Numbered from the stretch's first letter, positions 16,977 through 25,719 are shown. The stretch: 39,829 nucleotides of DNA from an uncultured cyanobacterium (GCA_903887375.1 CAISPN010000093.1:1-39829); one strand, 5' to 3'. The notes: generated from the sequence alone by a model not told the origin. Made by a program: numbers and translations.

Positions 16977-19038
16977 ACTTTGTCCAGCCTGCCTCTTTGA
17001 AAATCCCAGTGATGCAACAGTTTGCCATGTTTGTGGCTATAGTCTCAAAATGCAAAGAGATATTTACCACCTTAAGTGCCAAACTATCCTGGTAAACCCT
17101 GATTCCAAAAATCAATACAAAATAGAAAATACTTTAGGAGAAGGGGGCTTCGGCATCACTTATAAAGGATTTGATTTAGAGCGACTCAGACAAGTAGCAA
17201 TTAAAGAATATTGGCCCATAAAAGCTGCCAGAAGAGAAAATGAGGTAATCTGGCCTATTTCTCTACCAACACAAAGTAAAAATGAACAATTGCAAAAATT
17301 TATTGAAGAAGCTCAAAATATTAAGCTCTCTAGTCATTCCAATATAGTTGAAGTTTATGAGTGGTTCAAAGCCAACAACACAGCTTACCTAATCATGGAA
17401 TACATTGAGGGGAATACTCTGTATGAATTAGTCAAGCAAAATGGACCGCTTGAAAATAACAAGGCCAAAAAATATTTTCTCGAGATTGCCGATAGCTTGA
17501 GAGCGATCCATGCTCAAAATCTTCTTCATCGGGATATCAAACCAGATAATATCATGGTCGATAAGCAAGATAGGGCAGTGTTGATTGACTTTGGCAATGC
17601 CAGAGAGTTCATTGCCAATAAAACCTTTGCTATGACTACCTGCTTAACCCCAGGTTATGCCCCACTAGAACAATATTCCAAAGAAGGCAGAAGAAGTCCT
17701 GCTCTTGATATTTACTCACTTTGTGCAACCTTCTACTATGCCCTAACTGGGACTGAGCCACCTTCTGCTACTGAAAGAATAGACCTAGATCCTTTGGTTC
17801 CACCTAGTCAAATTGTTTCATCTATTGAGCCATTACTTGAGCAGATAATTCTAACAGGGCTAAAAGTTAAAACAACAGAGCGCTTTGCTCTAGTTGAGGA
17901 TCTTCTCGAGTCTTTACAAGGAGATTGGAGCTCTCCGAATCTAAAAAAGGCAAGACGACTGGTCAAGCAAGGTAAGCTTTCTGAAGCTATTGCACTCTAT
18001 CGATCCTGCCCAATTGAACCAGATGCTTTGCTAGAGAAGGCAATTGTACAAATTTGGCAAGGCGATCTGCTCGGATCTAAAGAGGCTGCCTATAGGGTCA
18101 TGGTGGAGTTAGAGCCTAGCAACAGTAAAGGCTATGGTATTTTAGGTACCATTTACTGTCGGCAAAAAAAATGGCAACTCGCACTTGAAAACTTAGAAAA
18201 AGCAGATTCTTCTGATAATTGGATTTTGATCAATTTAGCTTGGACTTTAGTACGATTGCAGCAATGGAAACAAGCTCAGCAAACTCTAGAGCTTGTTAAT
18301 CTCACTACGCCTCTAATTTTTGGACTCAAATCCTACGTATCACTACAGAATAAACAATATAGAGAAGCAGTTGAATTAGCTAATATGTCTTTAGCCAAAG
18401 TTGGCTCTTTGGCTGATGATAAATTACTGCAGTGGCTGTATTTTAATTTAATAGCTGCTTTGAGTAATAATTCTCAAAACAATGAAGATGTAGAAAAAGC
18501 CCTTGAAGATTTTGCAAGTATCTCTGTTGATCAAAATTTAGTAAATGCTCTGCAAATTTGGCACCTTTCTAAAAATAATAATTGGCAAGAGGCTCTTGAA
18601 CATTGCCAAAGATCTCAACTTGCTGATTGGAATTTACTCAACTACGCAGCAGCCCAAGAACAACTTGGTTTATTTGATCAGGCTATCTCTATCTACTTAA
18701 TTTATTTAACAAAATATCCAAAGGATTACTATGGGCTTTATCGAGTAGCAATTATATATATACACTCAAAGCAATGGTATTTGGCTAAAGAATATTTGGA
18801 GCGCTCAATTGAGGCAAAACCAGACCAACCCAAAGCCTACCACAATCTCGGTTTTGTCTTGAGCAATATTAAAAATCAACAAGGAGAAATAGAAGATATA
18901 GATCCTCTTCTACAAGCCTATAAAAAAGCTATATACTTCTACAATCAAGCAGGAGAAAATCAACTAGCATCTTCTATCTTAGATGCTTTTAGAAAAGTAA
19001 AAATTGACATCATACGGTACAATTCAAGCCATAGATAG
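16969..19038 (+). CDS. Zinc-ribbon Ser/Thr protein kinase with C-terminal TPRs
   Basis: A 689-aa Hanks-type kinase. A zinc ribbon with Cys at 5, 8, 19 and 22 precedes the kinase domain (about 50-315). The kinase shows the glycine loop LGEGGFG (57-63), catalytic Lys79 in VAIK, HRD 187-189 with Asn194, DFG 207-209 and an activation segment MTTCLTPGYAPLEQYS with threonines. All catalytic residues are present. Residues ~325-680 are TPR-like helices (for example ALENLEKADSSDNWILINLA and PDQPKAYHNLGFVLS), likely for target docking. No transmembrane helix is visible, unlike many cyanobacterial Spk kinases. It overlaps the PP2C gene by 8 bases and is the last gene of the cassette; 113 bases follow before the next gene. 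Confidence 0.95.
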   Translation: MNELCPACLFENPSDATVCHVCGYSLKMQRDIYHLKCQTILVNPDSKNQYKIENTLGEGGFGITYKGFDLERLRQVAIKEYWPIKAARRENEVIWPISLPTQSKNEQLQKFIEEAQNIKLSSHSNIVEVYEWFKANNTAYLIMEYIEGNTLYELVKQNGPLENNKAKKYFLEIADSLRAIHAQNLLHRDIKPDNIMVDKQDRAVLIDFGNAREFIANKTFAMTTCLTPGYAPLEQYSKEGRRSPALDIYSLCATFYYALTGTEPPSATERIDLDPLVPPSQIVSSIEPLLEQIILTGLKVKTTERFALVEDLLESLQGDWSSPNLKKARRLVKQGKLSEAIALYRSCPIEPDALLEKAIVQIWQGDLLGSKEAAYRVMVELEPSNSKGYGILGTIYCRQKKWQLALENLEKADSSDNWILINLAWTLVRLQQWKQAQQTLELVNLTTPLIFGLKSYVSLQNKQYREAVELANMSLAKVGSLADDKLLQWLYFNLIAALSNNSQNNEDVEKALEDFASISVDQNLVNALQIWHLSKNNNWQEALEHCQRSQLADWNLLNYAAAQEQLGLFDQAISIYLIYLTKYPKDYYGLYRVAIIYIHSKQWYLAKEYLERSIEAKPDQPKAYHNLGFVLSNIKNQQGEIEDIDPLLQAYKKAIYFYNQAGENQLASSILDAFRKVKIDIIRYNSSHR

Positions 19039-19151
19039 TACATTTATAATGGCTAATCAGACTCAAGATGTAGTTAGAATTACAATAAGGCAAAATTAGA
19101 AAATGTTAGTCTATAGGAGTAATAAAAACTTATAACAATTGTTTTGCTTTC

Positions 19152-19448
19152 ATGACCCAAATACTTGATCCCCTTCCATATGATGACAATAAGAAACTAG
19201 TTTGCTGCTATACCAATACAACTAGTTCTATTCAAATAGCTCGTATAACCAATGTGTCAAACTGGTATTTTGAAAGAGTAGTTTTCCCTGGACAACGTCT
19301 TTTGTTTGAGTCTGTAGAAGGCGCCCTTCTAGAAATTCATACTGGAATGATGGCAAGTGCAATTCTCTCTGACAGCATTCCTTGTGAAACTTTAGTAGTC
19401 AATTTACAAGAGAACTCTGAATCTGGTTTGGTTTCAACTTCTCTATGA
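19152..19448 (+). CDS. DUF1830 family cyanobacterial protein
   Basis: A 98-aa protein matching the cyanobacterial DUF1830 pattern as I remember it: CCYTNTTSSIQIARITNVSN, then WYFERVVFPGQRLLFE and LEIHTG. The two adjacent cysteines and the WYFERVVFPGQ block are the family hallmarks. Its function is unknown. It has no signal peptide or membrane segment. It is separated from the kinase by 113 bases and followed by a good intrinsic terminator, so it may form its own unit. Confidence 0.9.
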   Translation: MTQILDPLPYDDNKKLVCCYTNTTSSIQIARITNVSNWYFERVVFPGQRLLFESVEGALLEIHTGMMASAILSDSIPCETLVVNLQENSESGLVSTSL

Positions 19449-19477
19449 TTGCAATTGATTTTAAATATTCTAAAGAT

Positions 19478-19507
19478 GACTCATATTTAACAGTATGAGT
19501 CGTTTTT
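19478..19507 (+). terminator. Intrinsic terminator after the DUF1830 gene
   Basis: An 8-bp stem, GACTCATA (19478-19485) pairing with TATGAGTC (19494-19501), has an 8-base loop and is followed by GTTTTT on the plus strand. It lies 30 bases after the stop and ends the long plus-strand block before the convergent minus-strand gene. Confidence 0.82.
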
Positions 19508-19519
19508 CTGCATTGATCT

Positions 19520-21178
19520 CTAATCTGGTCGCAGTTCTTCTAAGACTGTAAAAGATACATGGTTGATAGCTAGATTACCAATTGAAAGAACTGTCTTATC
19601 TACAGGAGATCCTTTGGAAAAAATCCTCTCAAAAGGAATATCCTTGGCCATTTCAGCATGATACCAAGCTAAACCCATAAAGAAACGATTTGGATAGGGT
19701 CCACCATCGACAATATCATCAGGATTACTCTCTACAGGTAACCAGCCTATTCCAGGTATATAAAATTCCATCCAGACATGGTTGAATTGTGGCTCTAGTG
19801 GTAACCCCCTGAGAAATGGCTGATCTGGACATTTATATCTGCCAACAGTTCGAGAGGCTATCCCATTGAGTCGCGAGAGGGCTAACAAGACTCCTAGATA
19901 TTCCCCACAAGAACCCAATCCCCTTCTTAGGGCTATTTCTGGGGTATCAATATGGGGCTTTATCTCATAGGAAAGTCGATCATAGACGTAATTACGTATA
20001 CTATGTATTTTGCGAAGTAGATTGGTTTCCCGGCCAACTGATTCAATAGCAGCCTTTTGAATCAGCTCACTGTCCATACTCAAATTGTCGTTATCTACCA
20101 AATATTGCTCAGTATATTCTGGAGAGAGGGCAGGTAAACGTTCACAATCTCTAGGGGTGATTCTGTACTTAATACTCCAAACTTCTAGAATTGCTCTCCA
20201 ACCAAAAATATAGCGAGTGTTTTGATCGAGTTTGTCAAATTTAAAAACAGCAATTCTTTGTCCATTTAAAATGGTTTCGCTAAATGGAATACCAATATAC
20301 TCAATATGCTTGAGCTTTTGTCGGTCTGTTTCAGCCGGTAAGGCTATATGCCATTCCACTTGCTCTAAAGTAAAAGGATCGAGTGGTTCTAGCTCCTCAA
20401 CATACCTCATCTCTACTAGAAATCCGTTGGAGCGAGCATATTTTTTTTCGCTGTCGTAATGAAAATAGAGTGGATGAACAAAGCTAGAGGTACGATAACT
20501 CAATTCAAAGTTAGGATCGACATTGGGATTGTCTCTAACATATGGTTCGGAAAAACTATAAGATACGTAAAGAATCTCTTCATCTGTAGCAAGATTACGA
20601 TAGAACGCCAGACCAGTTGGATTTTGAAAAGGCGTCAAAACACTAAAAAGCAACTGGCCAGTAGCTTTATCTAGACAATATACAGTTTGCTCAAGATCAT
20701 CACAAAGCCAAATCTCTTCATCTTTGATAGTGATATTTTCTGTGCCAATACCCGGGGTGCGAAAGCGGGTAATTTCTTTTTTGGTTTTCTTATCGTAGAC
20801 ATAGATATAGCCAGTTTTTTGACAGGTAATATAGACTGTAGATTCCCAAATGGCTATTCCATTTATCAAATAGGGTAAGGTCACAAAGACCGAAGGGGTA
20901 AACTGCTCTTGAGTCAAAGAATGATAATAGACAGTATCTCCATTAGTAAACCAGATTACTTCATCTTCATAGGCAATATCATTAGAGCCTACATACTTAT
21001 CCCAGTAATTGCTGTTAAGGATAGAAGTACTATTAGTCCAAGGATCAACCCTCAAAAGATAACCGCTTTTAGAGTCAATAGCCAAAAGATAGTCAGCCCA
21101 AAAAACTATCCCACGAATTGATGTAGCAGCTATCGGGCGAATCGTTTTAAATTGGGTAGATGAGCTCATATTGAACAT
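19520..21178 (-). CDS. Beta-propeller plus transglutaminase-like protein
   Basis: A 552-aa protein. Residues ~10-200 contain repeated beta-strand blades (GYLLRVDPWTNSTS, YIYVYDKKTKKEITRF, TVYCLDKATGQLLFSVLTP), suggesting a propeller. The C-terminal part is a transglutaminase-like cysteine protease fold with the triad C424 (LGSCGEY), H467 (NHVWMEF) and D487 (ESNPDD). The triad is complete, so an amide-processing activity is possible; the substrate is unknown. There is no signal peptide, so it appears cytosolic. ATG codons at 21178 and 21169 are both possible starts. The gene is convergent with the DUF1830 gene and 86 bases downstream of glmM. Confidence 0.85.
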   Translation of the reverse strand: MFNMSSSTQFKTIRPIAATSIRGIVFWADYLLAIDSKSGYLLRVDPWTNSTSILNSNYWDKYVGSNDIAYEDEVIWFTNGDTVYYHSLTQEQFTPSVFVTLPYLINGIAIWESTVYITCQKTGYIYVYDKKTKKEITRFRTPGIGTENITIKDEEIWLCDDLEQTVYCLDKATGQLLFSVLTPFQNPTGLAFYRNLATDEEILYVSYSFSEPYVRDNPNVDPNFELSYRTSSFVHPLYFHYDSEKKYARSNGFLVEMRYVEELEPLDPFTLEQVEWHIALPAETDRQKLKHIEYIGIPFSETILNGQRIAVFKFDKLDQNTRYIFGWRAILEVWSIKYRITPRDCERLPALSPEYTEQYLVDNDNLSMDSELIQKAAIESVGRETNLLRKIHSIRNYVYDRLSYEIKPHIDTPEIALRRGLGSCGEYLGVLLALSRLNGIASRTVGRYKCPDQPFLRGLPLEPQFNHVWMEFYIPGIGWLPVESNPDDIVDGGPYPNRFFMGLAWYHAEMAKDIPFERIFSKGSPVDKTVLSIGNLAINHVSFTVLEELRPD

Positions 21179-21264
21179 TTTGTCTAACTTACTAGTTCAC
21201 TAACTATAACAAAAGAATGATTAGAGAAAATGCTCAGAATGAACCGCTCCAACAGATTATTTAC

Positions 21265-22704
21265 CTAGCAAACAAGATAGCTTTGTACGGTATTTACTAG
21301 ATATTCGCTCCAGTATTGAGCATCTGCTGCTGAGCAAGCCTCTACCATCACCCGGATCAAAGGCTCGGTTCCAGAAGCTCTGACTAATATTCTGCCTGAT
21401 TGAGCTAGTTCGCGTTCAGCTTGGTTGATCGCCGATTGAAGGGGATCACAATTGTGCCAGTCTTTGCGCTTTTGCAGATCTTCAACCCTGACATTGCGGA
21501 GAATCTGAGGATAAGTTTGGAAACTTTCTTCTAGCCATTGGGCTAAAGTCATATTTTCTTGTTGTAAAAAGGCCGTTAAATGCAATGCGGTCTGTATACC
21601 ATCACCAGAAACATTGTGGTGATGACAGAGGATATGGCCAGATTGCTCGCCACCCAACATGGCTCCTTTTTCCCACATTTTTTCCTGGACATATTGATCT
21701 CCAACAGGGGTTCTCAATAATTGTCCTCCAAGATTTTGCCAAGCCCGCTCAAACCCAAGATTGGCCATAACTGTGCCAACTATTAGATCTTCTGGTAGAC
21801 GATTTTGCTGTTGCAGTTTTTGACCCCAGAAATAGAGAATATGATCCCCATCGACAACTCTGCCATTTTGATCTACTAAAATTACCCGATCTGCATCTCC
21901 ATCAAAAGCAAAACCTATTGAAGCTTGGTGCTCTTTGACAGCAGTTTTTAATCTCTCTAGGTGAGTAGAACCACAGTTGACATTGATCTGATCCCCATCT
22001 GCCAATTCATGCAGACAGATTACCTCAGCGCCTAGATCATTAAAAATATCTGGTGCAACATTGACGGCTGCTCCCCAAGCCAGATCAAGTACTATTTTTT
22101 GCCCATGAAAATCAATATTAGATGGCAATGTATTGTGTAAAAAGTCTTGATAATCTCTAACCAGTAGGCTCTTGTAGTTAGTCTTACCCCAATTGGTATT
22201 TCTGAAATTACTATTAAAGTTGCCTCGCAAAGATGATTCAACTTGACCTATGATATCTTTGCTAAGTTTTCTGCCTTGAGAATTAAAAAATTTAATACCA
22301 TTATCTTCAGGGGGATTATGACTAGCTGAGATCATGATCCCACCAATAGCATTGCTGCTATGGGTTAGGTAAGCTACAGCAGGTGTAGGGCATAGTCCTA
22401 ACTGCCAAACCTCTACCCCAGCAGAGACTAGCCCTGCTGATATTGACATATTCAACATATCACTGGAATTTCGAGAATCTTGACCAATGATCACAGGACC
22501 AATAGAATCAGCGCCTTCTTGCAAAATTAACCCAACCCAATAACCAAGCTGCAGGGCAAAGCCAGCATCTAGCAGATCTCCTGCTTTTCCTCTTATACCA
22601 TCAGTACCAAATAGTGGAGCGTTTGGTAGATTTTCCAAAGGACGTATAAGGTTTCGGCTTATATTACCAACTTCGCTATCGTTATCACGGGATAGAGAGA
22701 TCAT
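21265..22704 (-). CDS. glmM: Phosphoglucosamine mutase
   Basis: Converts glucosamine-6-phosphate to glucosamine-1-phosphate for UDP-GlcNAc, peptidoglycan and lipopolysaccharide synthesis. It is 479 aa; most GlmM are ~445-490. Signatures are FGTDGIRGK near the N-terminus, the phosphoserine loop [16 protein letters not shown], the metal loop [13 protein letters not shown], the sugar-binding GGEQSGH and the phosphate-binding [15 protein letters not shown]. The N-terminal ~35 residues before the first core strand are extra, so a later start is possible, but no better ATG is seen. All catalytic motifs are intact. Confidence 0.95.
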   Translation of the reverse strand: MISLSRDNDSEVGNISRNLIRPLENLPNAPLFGTDGIRGKAGDLLDAGFALQLGYWVGLILQEGADSIGPVIIGQDSRNSSDMLNMSISAGLVSAGVEVWQLGLCPTPAVAYLTHSSNAIGGIMISASHNPPEDNGIKFFNSQGRKLSKDIIGQVESSLRGNFNSNFRNTNWGKTNYKSLLVRDYQDFLHNTLPSNIDFHGQKIVLDLAWGAAVNVAPDIFNDLGAEVICLHELADGDQINVNCGSTHLERLKTAVKEHQASIGFAFDGDADRVILVDQNGRVVDGDHILYFWGQKLQQQNRLPEDLIVGTVMANLGFERAWQNLGGQLLRTPVGDQYVQEKMWEKGAMLGGEQSGHILCHHHNVSGDGIQTALHLTAFLQQENMTLAQWLEESFQTYPQILRNVRVEDLQKRKDWHNCDPLQSAINQAERELAQSGRILVRASGTEPLIRVMVEACSAADAQYWSEYLVNTVQSYLVC

Positions 22705-22746
22705 CTTATTAAATTTACCTCACACAAAAAAAGATCGCCCAGTTAT

Positions 22747-23049
22747 TTATACGTTAATTTGCCGAAAAAGTTCCTCTACTTGCGACCATGATATTCCTTT
22801 TTGGATATATTTGGGATTGATTGGATCATAAGGACTTTCTAGAAAATCAATACTGACTATCTCTGCCTGTTCAGGAATCAGACAAATATCGGGATCGTAA
22901 GGGGTTGCCTGGCTTAAATAACTAGAAAACCCTCTGAAGATCAATATTTCTCCTTCCTCATCATTAATTTGTATATTAACTTTGAGCACTTCAGTTGGTT
23001 TTTTTTCGCTATAAAGCTCTAGTCTTTTTTCTCTATCTCTATTGCTCAA
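22747..23049 (-). CDS. Conserved cyanobacterial/plastid-type small protein, unknown function
   Basis: A 100-aa soluble protein with conserved-looking blocks: LELYSEKKPTEVLKVNIQI, ILIFRGFSSYLSQATPYDPD, and EIVSIDFLESPYDPINPKYI followed by the helix WSQVEELFRQI. I recall similar proteins in cyanobacteria and plants but know no function. No in-frame ATG exists near the N-terminus; the TTG at 23049 has AAGGA about 10 bases upstream and is taken as the start. Its first 11 bases overlap the end of the DUF3177 gene, implying coupled translation. Confidence 0.78.
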   Translation of the reverse strand: MSNRDREKRLELYSEKKPTEVLKVNIQINDEEGEILIFRGFSSYLSQATPYDPDICLIPEQAEIVSIDFLESPYDPINPKYIQKGISWSQVEELFRQINV

Positions 23050-23632
23050 TTGCTGATCGTCCTTGTTTGCCTAAACGGAAAAAGAGAAAATATCCCAAAT
23101 AAAGGACGTAGAATATTAGTCCAACCATTCCCAGAAAACCCAAAAATCCAGCTCTAGTGCCAGCATGAAAAATTTCTTTATACTTCCAAGGGGCCTCTAA
23201 CCATACCTGACAAAAGGGAGTATTGATAACATTTTTGCCAAAAGCGCAGGAAAGAAATGGTAAATTGGCAACAGTGCCTACAACAAAATATATTGTCACA
23301 GCCCAACGCCAAGCTGCAGTAAAGATTTTGATTCCCTTATCTGGTAGATCTCTAATTTCTTCGTTCAAATCTACCCAGAACCATAAAGAAATAGGTATGA
23401 GGATTTTTGCAGCCACAGCGCTTACAAAGCCAATAGGCCAGCTTGGAATCATCAAATAAGTGGTGATCATCAGCAGACTAGCTACCCGCCAGTAAATCAC
23501 CAAAAGCCGAGTTATCGATTCAGTCTTAGTTAATAATGACCAAATCAAAATCACTACAGGGAGAAAGACTGCGAAAAAAACCGCCAGACGGTAGTCTAAC
23601 CAAACCAGAGGACGAAACCAAACTGTCTCCAT
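23039..23632 (-). CDS. DUF3177 family integral membrane protein
   Basis: A 197-aa multi-pass protein with about five hydrophobic helices. It begins METVWFRPLVWLDYRLAVFF, a start I associate with cyanobacterial DUF3177. Conserved features include ILIPISLWFWVDLNEEIRD, a central loop with LPFLSCAFGKN and PFCQVW, and a Gly-rich helix (GFLGFLGMVGLIFYVLYLGYF). The two loop cysteines could form a disulfide. Function is unknown. It is upstream of, and overlaps, the 100-aa gene, and is followed by no terminator before it. Confidence 0.86.
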   Translation of the reverse strand: METVWFRPLVWLDYRLAVFFAVFLPVVILIWSLLTKTESITRLLVIYWRVASLLMITTYLMIPSWPIGFVSAVAAKILIPISLWFWVDLNEEIRDLPDKGIKIFTAAWRWAVTIYFVVGTVANLPFLSCAFGKNVINTPFCQVWLEAPWKYKEIFHAGTRAGFLGFLGMVGLIFYVLYLGYFLFFRLGKQGRSAIEQ

Positions 23633-23647
23633 ACCTTTAAGATAAGT

Positions 23648-23693
23648 AAAAAAAAGAGGGGCAACCCTAGTCTAGCGGAAGACTGGCGCCCCT
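23648..23693 (-). terminator. Intrinsic terminator of cp12
   Basis: On the minus strand a GC-rich hairpin is followed by eight T (bases 23655-23648). The outer stem pairs AGGGGC (23657-23662 on plus) with GCCCCT (23688-23693), and an inner stem pairs AGTCT with AGACT around TCCGCT. It lies 20 bases after the cp12 stop. Confidence 0.85.
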
Positions 23694-23712
23694 ACACAAC
23701 TATTTTTAATCC

Positions 23713-23934
23713 CTAATCTTCGTAGAGTCTGCACTCAGCAGCATCAGGGTTGTCATCACAGTACTTTTCCAAAGATGACTTTACAGGCTCAGACTGACGC
23801 TTGTGGGAAGCTTCAGCTTGCAGTTCCTCGACAGCATCCCAGGCAGCGGCGCAAGCTTCTTTGTTGTCTAAGCTGCAGACTTCTCTGGCGTTTTCGATTT
23901 CCTGTTGAATTTTTTCTTGGATGTTATTACTCAT
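23713..23934 (-). CDS. cp12: CP12 Calvin-cycle regulator
   Basis: An intrinsically disordered 73-aa protein that in the dark bridges GAPDH and phosphoribulokinase in an inactive complex. Both redox cysteine pairs are present: C20/C28 and C59/C68. The core AWDAVEEL (31-38) follows the first pair. The C-terminal CDDNPDAAECRLYED closely fits the canonical GAPDH-binding tail. A strong RBS (GAGGAAAC) precedes the ATG and a terminator follows closely, so it is a single-gene unit. The light-dark role is established for the family. Confidence 0.97.
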   Translation of the reverse strand: MSNNIQEKIQQEIENAREVCSLDNKEACAAAWDAVEELQAEASHKRQSEPVKSSLEKYCDDNPDAAECRLYED

Positions 23935-24053
23935 GTTTCCTCAAAAAATTAAGTAATTTTTATTGCGGTCTTACGGGTTTAAGACATTGATACCTAGTAA
24001 ACAATCTCAGATTATTTTAATCGACGTATTGGCTCACTAAATCCAGTATAGCG

Positions 24054-24082
24054 AAAAAAACTGGGCTGATAGCTAAATCAGC
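24054..24082 (-). terminator. Intrinsic terminator of murJ
   Basis: On the minus strand GCTGAT and ATCAGC (24082-24077 and 24070-24065) form a 6-bp stem with a 6-base loop, followed after CCAG by a seven-T run (24060-24054). It lies 30 bases beyond the murJ stop and shares the murJ-cp12 intergenic region. Confidence 0.65.
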
Positions 24083-24111
24083 TACATATTAACGCATAGA
24101 GTACCCAAAAT

Positions 24112-25719
24112 TCAGGATTTTCTTTTTAGTAATTTCTGCTGAAATTTGCTTACTACTATCTCTAGCTCAGGCAACTTCAACTGCCAAGCCAGTCCAGCAA
24201 AACAAGCTAAGACTATAACAACGCCTAAAATCAACTCTAACAGACGAAGAAGATGATTATGACTGGTAAATATTTCTCGCCAAGCGTGATCGAATCCCCA
24301 GCCAACCAATGTTGATATAAAGGTGATTGCAAATAGTTTAAAAATAATAGCGCTCCATTGGGCTATGGGTAAACCTTCCAGACGACGATTCAAAATCCAC
24401 AAAAAAGCCACCATCGATATGATATTGACAGTTACAGTAGCCAGGATAAGTCCTGGGGTCTTGAAAGGCCCTACTAGAAAAAAATCAGCCCCAAAATTTA
24501 GTAGTATATTGATAATACTAATTCTGGCGGGAATTGAGCCATCACCTAAAGCATAAAATACCCTCAGTAAAACATCCCTACCTAAATAAAAAAACATGCC
24601 CACTCCATAGGCCATGACCACAGGAACAACGACATCTGAAGCGGCGCGGTTAAATGCCCCTCTTTGATAGATAACTTGAACTAAAGGTAAGGCTAAAGAT
24701 ACAAAAATCGCCGTCAAAGGCAGCATTGTTAAAGCTGAAAGGAAGATACCTTCTTTGATTTTGATTTTCAACTGCGGCCAATTTTCTCTATCGCTAAGTC
24801 TAGAGAATACTGGAAAAAGAGGCACCAGAATCATATTAGAGATAATACCTAAAGGAGTGAGGATCAAAAAGTTGCTATAGCTCATAGCTGCGGCGGCTCC
24901 TTCGATGGGGGCTGCAAAATACATATCTGTAGATGTATTGATTAATAACATACCCGAGCTTAAGGTAGCTGGGATCATCACTCTCAAGACATCGCTCACT
25001 CCCGGTGTTCGCCAATTCAGCCTAAATTTGAGGGTGCCCAAACCATGCTTCCACTGCGCAAAAACCTGAACTAGCCATTGCAAAATACCACCGGCTAATG
25101 TAGTTGTAGCTAAAATTATCCCGCCTAGTTCCAAATAATGTGCGCTATGGACCTGTTTACCTACCACAAAGGCGAAGACTCCTAAGCCAATTAAGGTGAT
25201 CAAACTGGAAAATAAAGGACTCACACTGGGCAGCCAATATAGATTAGCTGCATTAAGAGTGCCAAAACCAATACCAATCAATCCTGCCAATACGGCTAGA
25301 GGAGCCATTATCTTGAGCTGTTCAATGGCAATTCGACGCGATTGACTATCCAAGCCATGGGCAGCAAGATCTATATATTTATCGGCAAATAATATCAATA
25401 AAAAGGTGGCTATCAGCAAAAAAATACTGACAATTGTAGAGACGGTTTCCACGATTTTGGCAGATTCACTACGATCTCGCTTAGCTAGTACGCTTACCAA
25501 GGAAGAGTGAAAAGGTCCATTAATTCCTCCAAGCAGAATTAACAAAAAACCAGGTAATACATAAGCATATCTATAGGCATTTACTACTGGACCTATGCCA
25601 AATACAGCGGCTATTGCCACCTCACGAAAAAGTCCAAAAACCTTACTAACCAAAGTAGCTAAGGCAACAATACCGGCAATATTGGCTAGAGATCGATTGT
25701 TTAGTTGCTTATTTGTCAC
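24112..25719 (-). CDS. murJ: Lipid II flippase MurJ/MviN
   Basis: Moves the peptidoglycan precursor lipid II across the cytoplasmic membrane. It has 535 aa with about 14 hydrophobic helices, as in the MOP-superfamily MviN/MurJ. Family motifs include ALATLVSKVFGLFREVAIAA at the N-terminus, FLLILLGGINGPFHSSLVSV, a MISNMILVPLFPVFSRLSD-like helix end and the later YQRGAF. The start is GTG at 25719 with AAAGGT just upstream; spacing is short, so the start is approximate. It follows ilvN by 24 bases and is probably in its transcript. A terminator follows. Confidence 0.94.
   Translation of the reverse strand: MTNKQLNNRSLANIAGIVALATLVSKVFGLFREVAIAAVFGIGPVVNAYRYAYVLPGFLLILLGGINGPFHSSLVSVLAKRDRSESAKIVETVSTIVSIFLLIATFLLILFADKYIDLAAHGLDSQSRRIAIEQLKIMAPLAVLAGLIGIGFGTLNAANLYWLPSVSPLFSSLITLIGLGVFAFVVGKQVHSAHYLELGGIILATTTLAGGILQWLVQVFAQWKHGLGTLKFRLNWRTPGVSDVLRVMIPATLSSGMLLINTSTDMYFAAPIEGAAAAMSYSNFLILTPLGIISNMILVPLFPVFSRLSDRENWPQLKIKIKEGIFLSALTMLPLTAIFVSLALPLVQVIYQRGAFNRAASDVVVPVVMAYGVGMFFYLGRDVLLRVFYALGDGSIPARISIINILLNFGADFFLVGPFKTPGLILATVTVNIISMVAFLWILNRRLEGLPIAQWSAIIFKLFAITFISTLVGWGFDHAWREIFTSHNHLLRLLELILGVVIVLACFAGLAWQLKLPELEIVVSKFQQKLLKRKS

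Noticed and set aside
19045-19050. TATAAT after the kinase gene as a promoter of the DUF1830 gene
   Set aside because: No -35-like box at 16-18 bases. A second candidate, TATAAC at 19131-19136, also lacks one. A promoter is likely in the 113-base gap but I cannot place it.
20232-21121. Several plus-strand frames inside the propeller-transglutaminase gene
   Set aside because: They lie antisense to a gene with a clear domain structure and triad, and have no recognisable sequence.
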